Below are positions 22,070-32,969 of a DNA stretch of 64,000 nt, in pieces. How positions within the stretch are numbered: position 1 is the stretch's first letter; each line of letters starts with the position of its first letter. The notes below the pieces were generated by a model. The model did not search any database. It had not been told where the DNA came from and saw only the letters and a list, made by a program, of their open reading frames with translations. The DNA comes from Branchiostoma floridae (lineage: Eukaryota > Chordata > Leptocardii > Amphioxiformes > Branchiostomatidae), in contig NC_049986.1 in the NCBI RefSeq assembly GCF_000003815.2, positions 10,466,369 through 10,530,368 of the forward strand, written 5' to 3'. A program made the translations under genes and the position numbers.

Positions 22070-22345
22070 CCTTGCTACCGGACGATAAAAAAAGGCTGAG
22101 GTTGACAGTGTCTTTTTTCCGTGAACAGTTTCATCAGGTTGGTACGTCGCTGTCTGTACATATGTAAATACTTTTCGTTTTGTGACCGCATCTGAACTGT
22201 GAGCAGCGACACCTGTCATGCAGTACAATATGAACCAGTCGGAATTGCCCTGAAGAAGGTGACAGACGGTCACCGAAACTTCGGTGAGAATAAAGCATTG
22301 GTTGTGTAAAAAGAGTCTCTTTATTCAGTGTCTTTTTTGCTAGGG
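22070..22345 (+). mobile_element. Penelope-like terminal fragment with hammerhead-like core
   Basis: Carries CTGAAGA (22250-22256), a perfect 6-bp stem GGTGAC/GTCACC (22258-22274), then GAAA and C at 22282. An AATAAAG block and AAAGAGTCTCTTTATTCA follow. The order matches the CUGANGA-stem II-GAAA layout of hammerhead ribozymes known from Penelope-like retroelements. No reverse transcriptase remains. Confidence 0.5.
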
Positions 22346-23049
22346 CCTGTGGGGTGACCGTAAACTTAACGTTTTTGATGCGAGATATACATGAAAAAAA
22401 ATCAATATCGTCTTCTAGACATTAAGATTTCTTCTCCATTCAGGATGCAGAAATCTTTTGAATGACAAAGAAGAAAGTATAACTGGATAGCGGCTATACG
22501 TTTCGAGATTGCATCTATGATAGGACTTAGCTGAATATCCCTAACTGCGCAAAGAGTGCTTATAAAGGCAACATGGACGCCATAACGGCACTGGAGATTA
22601 GATGCAAACGGTATGGGTCCTATTATCACCCCAAGTATAACGGTAAGCTTTATGAACAAATCATATTTTCTATGACATCCGTGAAATTATGTGCATATGG
22701 AAGATAAAATGGGTGGAATAACTTAAGACTATTGACGATTTTCAATCAGCTTTATGTCATTATGTCGCCTAAATCCCCGTGGGGAGGGGGACATAGCGAT
22801 TTTCGTTTCTAAGGCTGAAAATTTGAGAAGATTGGATAGAAATATTTTCATTTGTTTTTAAAACTTCATAGCATATCCACAGCCGTTCTATGTGTGGTGC
22901 AGTTCACTTTCTTCGCAAATGTCGAGCGTTTTTCTAAAACAAATGTAGCAGGTAATTTTATTATGACTTTCTTTTGGTAAATCTAGGCAGAATTAGGTGA
23001 TTTTCCCCAGTTTTTTTGTCCTTCGTCGCTTTAAAACAGACAATATTTG

Positions 23050-23203
23050 CTCTTTCCCCAACTGAAGTCAGGTGCTAATTATTACACCTGAATAATGTGA
23101 GGAAAGTCGTGTTAAGTGCATTTTTCAAAGGACAAGGTCGATAGCATCACTTGAATCGAACCCAGGACCACAGGGTTTGAGGCTAAATACCATGCTGGCC
23201 CGA
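23050..23203 (-). mobile_element. tRNA-derived SINE copy
   Basis: The reverse strand reads B-box-like GGTTCGATTCA, then the SINE body words CACTTAACACGACTTTCCTC and CAGGTGTAA, then CACCTGACTTC. Confidence 0.65.
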
Positions 23204-24139
23204 CACCTAACTGGATATTGTTTTGAATCGGTCTCACTCATTATAATGTTTCACGCATACAATCAATTATACCGCCGAGTTGTTGAAAACAATTTCTACT
23301 TGATATTGTGTCCGGGGAATAACGTATGGATAATGGTCCCCAAAACCCCGCAGGGAATTCATAGTCTGTCGAGCTTCCAGAATAAAGTTTAATCTCGAAA
23401 TATTGGAAAACAACAATATCTCCAGACATCTTCTCCGTCCAACAGGCAATCGTTTAATCTAGCTCTAAGAAGAAGTAATTCCTTTCTATCTGCAAATGGG
23501 TTGTTTTATTGAAACCATTCTGTATTAATTCCGGTGGCCATTACCGGGCACAAGATGAACAGGGTGCAACACCTGATCAATACATTAAGGACTGCATTTC
23601 AGGAAACTGTGCAATTTTGTTGGATGGTTTGATGAAAATAAATCGTTATCTACGGCCGTTATGGCTATCCCCGACCCCAGGACACATAGCTCGATCCGAA
23701 AACACCATTCGGGTTTACAAGCTAGAAATTTGGAGATAAATCTAAGATCGGACAGGCAGATACCACAGGAGTCCCACTCCCCATAGCTGCAGCTGTGCAG
23801 TTGGAGCGCAGCGTATTGTTTAAGGTGGGTTCACGCGTGCGTATATATTCAAGTCCAAATGAGGTCTGTATGGTAATCTTATCCTCTATCAGGCTCCACA
23901 GGATCCTGAAAAAGTTATAGACATTGGCAAATATAGACAGTAGATAAACCAGACGAGTTAGCTGAGTCGCAAACCATACTCCTCGGCCAGGTAACTGCTT
24001 TGGCATCTTATGTGTCTGTACTTGTCAATTTTCTACTATTTTTACAGTGACCTGTGGAACCTGGTAGATGCTAAGAACTCCATACGGACCCTTTACGGAC
24101 TGGAATATATACACACGTGTGAAGCCCTTACTTTGTGTG

Positions 24140-24321
24140 CAGTAGCGTGAGTAGTTCAGTGATGTATGTCCCCGCCTCTTGACCAAGAAGCCGTGAGTTC
24201 GAATCCCAACTGTGTCACTCACATGGTGATTGAAAGGATTGCAGTTCCTAGGACAGGATGTAAAGCGTAGTCCACTGTTCATCGTGCTTGTCGAAAAGAG
24301 CCGAGGGTATGTCCCCATTAA
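24140..24321 (+). mobile_element. tRNA-derived SINE (second type), left part
   Basis: A near-consensus B box GTTCGAATCCC (24197-24207) follows an A-box-like TAGTTCAGTG. The body ends in GTCGAAAAGAGC and GGGTATGTCCCC. It is interrupted at TTAA by the element 24322-26028, and its likely continuation resumes at 26033 (GATGATCCTGTAAATACTTT). Confidence 0.6.
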
Positions 24322-26028
24322 CCCTATTCAGACCGGGCTTTTTTGGTCATCCCTGGACCGGGGGGGGGGGGCTTTTGAGGCCCTCCATTTCTAAGTCCTA
24401 TAACTCTAAAACGACGTGCCGTAGGGCCACCAAATTTTCAGGACATGATATCGACATAATATCTGACAAGTATTTGACGTTTGACGTTACGTTGACGTAA
24501 GATGACGTAATTATGACGTCATCAATTTGATTATATTGGCCGGACCCATGAAAAAAGGTTTTTTCTCAGAAAACTTCAAGTTATGCTAAAAAAATGTAAC
24601 AACAAGTGCAGATAACAGAATAATAATGTTTATTACGACTTGTGTTGCCAGTAGCAACATCGATAACGTCAAAATGACGTCACAAAATGACGTCATGCAC
24701 ATCTAAGATACGAGTTGGGCTCCGCCATATTATATCCACCACCTTGAATTTTTAAAAATCCTTTTTTTGCAACAAATAATCACAAAGGGCAATGGAAATA
24801 GACTAAATTCATTCATTTAGATGGTTTTTGATGAAAAAATACCAGGTAGTTACAAATTCTTTTTGTGGTCAGACGTTAGTAACCACAAAAAGCCACCCAT
24901 ACCTAGGTGTTACGTTAACAACTGGGCTGAAGTGGGGTGTCCATGTTAACAAAATAACAACCAAGGCTAAACAGACATTGGGAGTGATCAAACGTAACTT
25001 GTGGGCATGCCCAGCCAACGTAAAATCACTTGCTTACACGTCACTGGTAAGACCTAACCTTGAATATGCTGCAACAGTATGGGATCCGTATACAAAGAAA
25101 GACAAAGATAAACTTGAAAGGGTACAGAACCAAGCTGCCCGATTCTGTACAAACAACTACAACAGGGATGCTAGTGTTACCAAAATGAAAACAGATCTAC
25201 AGTGGACATCACTTGAAGACAGAAGGAAAATGTCCAGACTTTGCATGATGTACAAAATGACCAATAAGCTGGTGGACGTACCGACTGATAAGTATCTAAT
25301 ACCAGCTCAAAAAAGAACAAGAAACAGCCATGACTTCAAGTACCAGAGTTTCCAAGCTAGGATTGATGTGTTCAAAAATTCGTATTTTCCCAGAACTATC
25401 GTAGATTGGAATTTGTTATCACCAAGTACAGTAGGGGCATCTTCTCTGAATAGTTTTAAAGAACGCTTGCAGTTAGATGTGCAAAAGTTAGGTGTGACGG
25501 ATCGTTCAGTGTAATATAACCAGCTGCTGCCGCGCCGCGTGCCTGCGAAGCTGGTGTGTTACGCCGAATGGCGGTTATACCGGCTATATAGATACAGATA
25601 CAGATACAGAAATTCTAAGGGATAATTAGCTTGTTATTCTTGATCTTGCCATACGGTCCGCCATCTTGGATTTTGGGCTGATGACGTCATAAAATTAGCA
25701 TAATTTATGCATATATAATTATGAAAGATATGCTAAATAATATAAGATTTTATTTATGTTACAAAATAGCAGTAATATAAGAAATAAATATGAAAAATAA
25801 ATTGTTAGAACCAAAAATAGTGATTTTTGGCAAAACAGCCTGTCAACAAACGGTTGCCATGGCAACACGAAAAAATGGAAAATTTTTCAAACTTCGTGAA
25901 TTTGTTGCCAACAATATTTTAGGAAAACTCATCAAATTTGGTGGCTCTAGCGTAAGCCGTTCTGGCGTTATAGGACATCAAAGTTGCCGCGGGCCTCAAA
26001 AGCCCCCCCCCCCCCGGTCTGAATAGGG
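24322..26028. mobile_element. piggyBac-like non-autonomous transposon (TTAA-flanked), split by a LINE
   Basis: The ends CCCTATTCAGACCGGG and its inverse are flanked on both sides by TTAA (24318-24321, 26029-26032), the piggyBac target duplication. Imperfect inverted homology extends about 110 bp inward (GGGCTTTTGAGGCCC, TCCTATAAC, CCACCAAATTT on both arms). The left arm has about 22 extra bases with a second GGACC just before the G run. The interior holds many TGACGT words and no transposase. Confidence 0.75.
24831..25613 (+). mobile_element. 5'-truncated LINE (CR1/Jockey-type), end of ORF2 and 3' UTR
   Basis: The reading frame from about 24831 to 25514 encodes the C-terminal part of a non-LTR reverse transcriptase. 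Family-typical strings are HPYLGVTLTTGLKWG, LGVIKRNLW, YTSLVRPNLEYAATVWDPY, RVQNQAARF and a WNLLS...SLNSFK C-terminus. The catalytic FADD part is missing, so it is dead on arrival. The 3' UTR holds TGTGTTACGCCGAATGGCGG and a (GATACA)n tail, shared with 17485-17550. Confidence 0.9.
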
Positions 26029-26099
26029 TTAAGATGATCCTGTAAATACTTTGCATAGCCTCTGTCTTCACTGTCACAACTATTGTAAGAATAGCTCTT

Positions 26100-27020
26100 A
26101 TTTGAACTTAAATGGATCGAGATCACTTTTACTTCACCTTTGTGATAATGGAAATGGTGTTATAAGTTAGTTTCTTTGTTAGTTCATCTTTGTGTCCATA
26201 GAAATTCAGAATGTCGAAATGAAATGGTGTACTATGATACCTGGAGCTTTGAGCATTCCAAGTCGATGACTTGGCTCTGGTCCAATGTTGTATACGTAGA
26301 CATAATGACTCGTGGCTACACTCACACAATTTGTTAGGGTACCCATCTCATATTTGAAATTTAAAAAAAAACATAGAGCTATCAACTTAACTAATTGATC
26401 AGGATTGTAATATAGCCAGACCCACGTTACGATGTTCTGAAAATGATGATGAGTCTTCGATAACAAGGGTCCATCTTCACAACCGTCAGGATCTATGTTT
26501 CAACCAACAGTCGACTTTGAAATATCACTGCATCATATCGATATCCATCTAATGGAAATTCAATTTCAAACTTAACTTCAAAACTTCAAGCTCAGTGGTA
26601 TTCGGCAAATGCACCATTATGTTCTCCAATATTATCGGAGGAGGATTCGAAGGGTGTCGCATTCGCACACATCTCGGGACATAAAAACTTTAAGTATTTT
26701 GGCCGATAAGAACGGTACGAAAAACAGTGAGAAGCTAAAGCAAATCACTATCTCTGTCCCAACATATGGAAAACGCTTTTTATGATGACAGTGTCATCAA
26801 TACACCGAAAGTTCGTACGGTAAACTACTAGAACAATTATGAGCAAAGTTTATATCGTTTAATTTTCCGACAATTTTGGCCTGTTATGGCAAGCACAATG
26901 CTGTTTCCCTTCTGTTATATTTTGTAAAATTGTAAAGATAGTCATAAAGCCTCTTGAAGGTCGTATGGGTATCTAGGCCTTGGTATTGAAAAGTGGACAC
27001 AATCTTTCACCTTCCACCGC
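26100..27020. other. No gene recognised
   Basis: AT-rich; ORFs under 90 residues only. Confidence 0.4.
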
Positions 27021-27029
27021 CTTTTACTT

Positions 27030-27178
27030 TCCCAACCGACATCAGGTATATTTTTTACAACTTGGGTGGAGTGAGGAAAGTCGCGTAAGGTGCCATTCTC
27101 AATCACATAACGTCTAGAGTGAAAGAAATCGACCCCTTGACCTCTCGATCTCATGTCCGCCAGCCTAGCCACTAGTGT
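27030..27178 (-). mobile_element. tRNA-derived SINE copy, degraded
   Basis: The reverse strand shows GGCTAGGCTGGCGGAC, GGTCGATTTC in the B-box place, then GCACCTTACGCGACTTTCC and TACCTGATGTCGG. Confidence 0.55.
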
Positions 27179-27405
27179 GGTCTATATTTAAACGAACACC
27201 ATGACGGAAAACTGATAGAACACAACACACGTTCCCTACAGGTTGAGAGGACTGAGAAATGATAGGTGTCAGCTATAACCCGAGCAAGGTCACCATGGAA
27301 GGTTCTCGGAGACCAGACAAAATACATGCATGTTAGCTTGCTTGACGGGGGATGCGGACGATAAGCTTGCTCACCATCCCTAATGCGCATGTGCAGTGAC
27401 AGGAG

Positions 27406-27529
27406 TTGTGGGTAACATGTCAAAGGTTAAAGCCCTTGACACATAAACAAACACGTCTGGACATTTGATTCATTCAAGAAAATGGTCGACATGAGAAAGG
27501 GGCCCTCACCTTTGACATGTTACCCACAA
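27406..27529. repeat. Perfect 22-bp inverted repeat, 80-bp spacer
   Basis: Positions 27406-27427 equal the reverse complement of 27508-27529 (core GGGTAACATGTCAAAGG). Confidence 0.85.
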
Positions 27530-27539
27530 TACTAATGGC

Positions 27540-29930
27540 GGCGCATACGTATTTGGAATGGAGAACGAGCTTATATTCAATACTTCACCGGAACGACGAA
27601 TGATGCTGAACCGTGTTATACGCTAACCATAACCGATCCCTTCCAATATCGAACTTGAGACACATCCGCCTCTGTAACGCCATGACCGTGTAAGTTTAAA
27701 TTCAAACCATCGATCGTAATATAACGGTTATAACGACAATGCGCTGGGCTGGTATAGATCTTCAAATGAGGTATAGAGATGCGGTATAAATGGGGGTTTA
27801 GGATTCTCCTGAGTCCAATTTTTCTTCATCATCATCCCTACCATCATATCTATAGGATCCACGGTTTGATCTATCTCTTACTGACCACGCCAATAATTGG
27901 AAACATTTCATCGGCAGTTTCTAACTCTCAAACGCCTCAAAGGATGTTGGCTGGAGTTTCGGCCTCTAAGCTAGGCAAGTAAATTGGTAACAGCCAAGAT
28001 CTTCGGTCATTGTCAAGTTCTAATGGCTACAACTCACCGCTTTCCAACCCCCTTCTTCTTCTCCTTTGTATGGCAAAGTTGATTTAAACCGTGACGTAGA
28101 GCCTGTCTGAACAAATCTCCTCCAATCGGAGATTATCGTATCTTTCGCAAGTGCTCTTGACATTGATTGCTGCTTTCGTTATTATCTTTTTCCATGTAAT
28201 TCAATCAACGTTTCGCCGTTTGGTTGGCGAACGGGTGTGTCTAAAAATAGCTAGACAAATGGATAGGTGCACACAGGGCCATCTCATTGTAATGGCGCGG
28301 GAATAAGCTCTCGTTATATATCAATAGCCACGAACAAAAGAGGTTCCAGTTGTAGCCGTTACAGGTAATGTTGTGAGCCTGATTTATTTCCGGCTTATCC
28401 TGACCACAATTGCGATAAAGTGATCATCTATCCTGACCGAATGTGCTGGAGGGAGAGACCACTGCCTTTAAGGTCGTCTGTCTTTTAGGGTCTCGTCTTG
28501 TTGTTTTCATGCACCGGTCAACAAGAGAGTTCTGCATAGGAGAATGATGAAGAGAAACAAGATTGAACGGGTAATCATGGAAGCTCATCTGTGTTGGTAG
28601 TAATGATAGTACAATGCTAAACTTTCTTCTAACTACCACTGTCGCCCTCTTCAGGATCAGTGTTTACCAAATACCTCAGAACATGATCTTTTTTCGCAAG
28701 AGTTATAGACACGTGATCTTTTAACAAGGATCTTGTGGATACGTCACGTCAGCAATTGGTCAAATGTACCAGAAATTTATAACGCCCACCGTTTCTGTCC
28801 AGTCTCTGTTCAGGCACCATCGCTGTTCAGATTCAGTAGAGCCAAGGATATGATTATTTTCTATGGAAAAGCATTGGTAAGAAACTTTGCAAATGTTGAA
28901 ATTCGTGTTTAGGGCCAATGTAGTCTCCAGATAAAAAGAGACGGTGTGCCGTAATGTAAAAAAAAAATAAAACAACGTCGAGAATACCTTCCACTATATG
29001 TTCAGAGATTGTCATGTTCTTCTTATGTTTAGAAAACTGTAATTGGTATCTTATCATAGATAACTAAAAAAAGCTGCACCTCGGAGATAATTGCAGTTCT
29101 TTCTCAAGCCGCTAGTGGATGACCTGTTGTGGTTGTGCCAGCTTGTTCCAATACACACTTACCGTAATGTACTGATTTGTATGTGGGCGTCTTTGAAATA
29201 ATGGCCTTGCCAGCCTATCTGTGGTCTGGATCTAGGGACCCCGTGCACTTTTACCCCAAGATAATCTCAAGGCCAGAGAGAGATTTGGAATTAATCTTCA
29301 ACAAATTCCTGTCGCGACAGTTTTGAGCTGCCCCCCTCCCACACTGTTCTTACCTTTATCCCCAAGTGAATTGAAACTTGGTGACGCAATACACATGGAA
29401 ATACAACGTACAAGAAATTCACTTCTGCAAGGATTTCCTTTTACATCCCTCACATACCTCTAGAATGTGTCATAAGCCTACCGTGTGAATCTGTATGCAT
29501 GGTGACCAGAAGTTCATCAACATAGGCTTTGGACTCGCTGACAAACATCAGGTGCAGAATTCTCATTTTGAGCCGGGTTGTCGAGAATAAAACGCGTACA
29601 AGCAAATACCCAGCATTACACCTCCATAAGACTACTATTATCAGTTTTCCGTTTTACCGATAGAAAGGCGGTATTTATGTCTAGTTCGCCATCCAGAAGC
29701 CATCATGGCGTCCACTGCACCAGAGCAAGAACTTGTGGTGAAGTAAGATAGCATATCATAGACAAAAATGAGCTGCTTGGCTTGGTGTTACCGTACGTGA
29801 CTTTGGTAAACTCTCTCTATAACGCATGTTACCTTTTTGCCTGGAGGTTCTGTTTCCGGTGTGCCTGTTCGTGCGTTCAAACAAATTAGAATAGAGCCGA
29901 GTTTCAGAAAGTGAGGTGGAAAAAAAGTAT
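27540..29930. other. Intergenic, apparently low in repeats; possible regulatory region at 28.1-28.35 kb
   Basis: No coding exon recognised. A perfect MEF2-type site CTAAAAATAG (28241-28250) and an E2F-like GGCGCGGGAA (28294-28303) lie in non-repetitive sequence. Confidence 0.3.
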
Positions 29931-29934
29931 ACTG

Positions 29935-30250
29935 CAGAGTGACAGGAAATGAAGGTCAAAATGGCCACCACAAGCTCGTTCCACATGCTAACCACGTTGA
30001 AGACACTGACAGGAAGTTAGGTCAAAGGTCCCAGAAAGGTCAAAGAATAGGTAATCTCATCTCCTGTCTTAGGAATACTTCTATATGCATGCTTATTGCA
30101 TTATACGAGCAAGTGGGCGAAGTTCGGATCATTAGACAGAATCAGCTAAAAATTCACAATAAGAAAAATGATCCGTGAAGTTAATAAAATCTGAAAACAT
30201 TTCATAGAAGCATTTAAGAAATTGCTAGATGTTCATTTTGTAGCAGCATT
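29935..30250 (+). repeat. Dispersed repeat family E, copy 1
   Basis: Similar to 47670-48000 over about 300 bp (ACAGGAAGTTAGGT, AAAGG-CCCAGAA, CTGTCTTAG, then CACAATA and CTAGATGTT blocks). It carries a direct repeat of AGGTCA half-sites at 30019-30031. Confidence 0.55.
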
Positions 30251-30259
30251 GGAAACCGA

Positions 30260-31030
30260 GAGAATTTGAAGGGCGTTGGTTTAGTGCATGTTGTTAGGAA
30301 TTCGTCTTATTCTGCGTGTATCGATCGCTGAGGTTGTGCAGACAAACGGAATTTGTAGGCGTCAGGGGTGTGCCCCTATTTGCTGTTAAACATCGATTTG
30401 TACAAACTAGAGGCGTTTTTTACGACTCATTTTTAATGCTCTCTGCAGGGAGTCTCTGGAAAGGACTCCGGCGCCAATGTACTCCTACCTGCACCGTGAT
30501 TGACGAATAATACTGTTATATAGAACTGATATGGCTGTAAATTTAAACTTTATCGTGACTATAAAGCTGACAATGCTTCTAATCAAACAAGCGTTTTATT
30601 CTCACAACTTTCAATAGTTGTGGATTTCCCAATTGCATTTTTTTGCTTCTGTCATACTGTCTCCTATAGCTTTAGCGTGCGTATTAACTGAGAGTCTCAG
30701 TTATATCAATGTATCAATGAAACATTATGATACATTATCTACTTATTTGATATAACACCGATATCAATTATATTGCTAGAAGTAACAGCTTAATTGTCAG
30801 TTGCTGTATTTTTTATCATTATTTACAAATATATAATCTAGGCATTTCCTAATATAAAGTTATCCTTACGTGGAAAGTTTTCAAATCAACGATCTTAACA
30901 TAATTTTAAAGGGTCACGTGTTTAGAACTTCCGTTATTCCGTTAATTTCAAATGGTTGAAAAGGCAACGGCAGTAATCCTTATGTGCATCAGACATCTTA
31001 AAACGGCATCTATATTTGCGACTCTTACAA
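30260..31030. other. No gene recognised, very AT-rich
   Basis: Nothing supported beyond short ORFs. Confidence 0.4.
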
Positions 31031-31036
31031 CATCCC

Positions 31037-31203
31037 TGGAGGTTGGTCCTTGAATATAAAACATGGCTAGCCTTGCCTCACAGAGGAGACAGAGAAACAG
31101 CGTCTTGACTTTCCCCGAGAGGTTGGTCTTTGAAAGTAAAAGTATGTCTCTAGCCTTGCCTCGCAGTGGAGAAGAGAAGAGAAACAGCGTCTTGACTTTC
31201 CCC
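31037..31203. repeat. Tandem duplication, two units of about 85 bp
   Basis: Both units contain GAGGTTGGTC(C/T)TTGAA, CTAGCCTTGCCTC, GAGAAACAGCGTCTTGACTT and CCCC. Confidence 0.85.
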
Positions 31204-31209
31204 CAGGCG

Positions 31210-32330
31210 AGGCTCCCAGTGGGGTTTTCCAGAATGATGGATGTCATTTCCCCGCTGAGTGGTTCCGTGCAGAGTCCCAGAGTCAAGGATGCTCGTCGTT
31301 CGAATAATTGATCGAATTAGCTGGAGACACGCCAATACATATACATCACTCGTTTCGCCGTGGTCTCGTTAAAGGGCCCTGGCCTAATTTCAACTGGTCA
31401 AGCGCACCGTAATGGTCACTCCGGATGGTGGGCTGTAGCATGTGCATGTATCCTTGAATAAAGCATCGAAGATTAAAGAGAACAGGCAGCCGTAGATTCA
31501 TAGCGATAGGGATTATCTGTCTTTGGTAACGTGCTCTGTTTCACGGTCGGCAAACAAGATCCGGCTTCTGTGAAGTTCCTTTCTGTTTTCTTTGTCTCAA
31601 CAGAAACCGACGTGTGATCCTTTCATCATGATGCATCTTTATCAGTGGTTAGAGCTCCATGACGAAAGCGTAGGCGAGGGAACTTGTTGAAAAAAACAGT
31701 TGGAGAGGGGCCAGCTAAAATGGATTAAACCCCGGAGCGAATCCCAATCAAAGGAGGTTTGATGTACTTATCTGTATGCCGGAAGTGAGCGGTAAGCCGT
31801 GAAGGTATTGCCAGAGAGAAGCTAACATGGCGACTGTAGATTAGATATAGAGATGAAGGACTTGCCTTTTGACAAGTTCAACTTATTGACCGAAATTCTT
31901 AAGTCTAATGCTACAATCTATAATGGACTGCCATTGATATGCTGATATGGTATTTACGGTTACAAGTACGCATGTGTGAATAATACATTATGGTCTAGGT
32001 CAAAGTTCAAGGTCTCATGGCCCGCAACCAATTCCAACTGATTTAGGTCTTTTTGCCATGTAATTCTGCCAATCAATGATAACAAAGGTCATAAAAATGT
32101 AGCACTCTGTAAGGCTTCAGAATGTTTTGAAAACCTCTATAGAGAAGTGAGATTATTTTCTACAAGGCAATGGATCTTTCACTTTGACCTAGAGTTTAGT
32201 GCATACCCCACACATGCACACAAGAGATTGTGAGGTGCGTTGTTGTAATGTTCAAGCCTTTAAAATTTACAACGTCAATTTGGTTAAAATTTGCTTAGTT
32301 TATAGATTAAAATTTGCAATAGTTTATGCC
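31210..32330. other. No gene recognised
   Basis: Non-repetitive as read; no supported ORF. Confidence 0.4.
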
Positions 32331-32338
32331 GCAGTTTA

Positions 32339-32424
32339 AATTGTGTGTGTGTTTGTGTCCATGTCTCTCTCTCTCTCTCTATGTGTTTGTGTGTGTGTGT
32401 TTTGTGGATGGGGGGGGGGATGGG
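32339..32424. repeat. GT/CT/G low-complexity tract
   Basis: (GT)n, (CT)n and a run of G in succession. Confidence 0.9.
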
Positions 32425-32836
32425 GCAACAGGCACTAAGATATTGACCCCACCAAAAGCATCACGGGAATCATATTGTCCGTTACGTTTCTACGCACTAT
32501 TAACCTTGTAACAGACCAAGGCTACATTACTAATCCATTAGTGTGTATTACTCCTCTGAGACAAACTTAAGATTCACTTCAATGCCACGGCCCCGACGGA
32601 TTGTCACAGACTGTCTAATTCAACTAACAGAAGGGAGATCTCATTTACGACAAAATCACTCAAATTCTACCCTGAGAAGGTCATTTTGTCGCAAAATCGC
32701 GCCGTGTGTCCCTTTTCTTCGAAGAAAATTTAGCGAGTATTAAGAATCTAATATTCTGTACATTTTTGGGTGGTTGTGGTGTGTGTGTGTGTTGCATAGA
32801 AGATGGAAATTGACCAGATTAGATTAAATGATATAC

Positions 32837-32965
32837 GTCGCTGAAGGTTAGACATCCAGGTAGTAACTTAGTAAGATAAGCCATGTAGCAGTTACTCAAG
32901 CAACTGGATTGGTCTTGGAAACTGTCAGACGTTTTAGATTACATCTGTTATCTTTCTTCAGAAAC
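32837..32965 (-). mobile_element. Penelope-like dispersed repeat copy with hammerhead-like core
   Basis: The reverse strand reads CTGAAGA, an AGAT...ATCT stem, AAAACGTC, then the family block with CCAGTTGCTTGAGTAACTGC and GGATGTCTAACCTTCAGCGA. One G of the expected GAAAC is changed to A. Confidence 0.6.
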
Positions 32966-32969
32966 ACTA

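Noticed and set aside
24828-25514. Possible host gene of 228 residues
   Set aside because: It is the C-terminal part of a LINE reverse transcriptase with no proper start, inside a transposon.
30948-31286. 112-residue minus-strand ORF with an internal repeat
   Set aside because: The repeat in the protein is the 85-bp DNA duplication; no domain.
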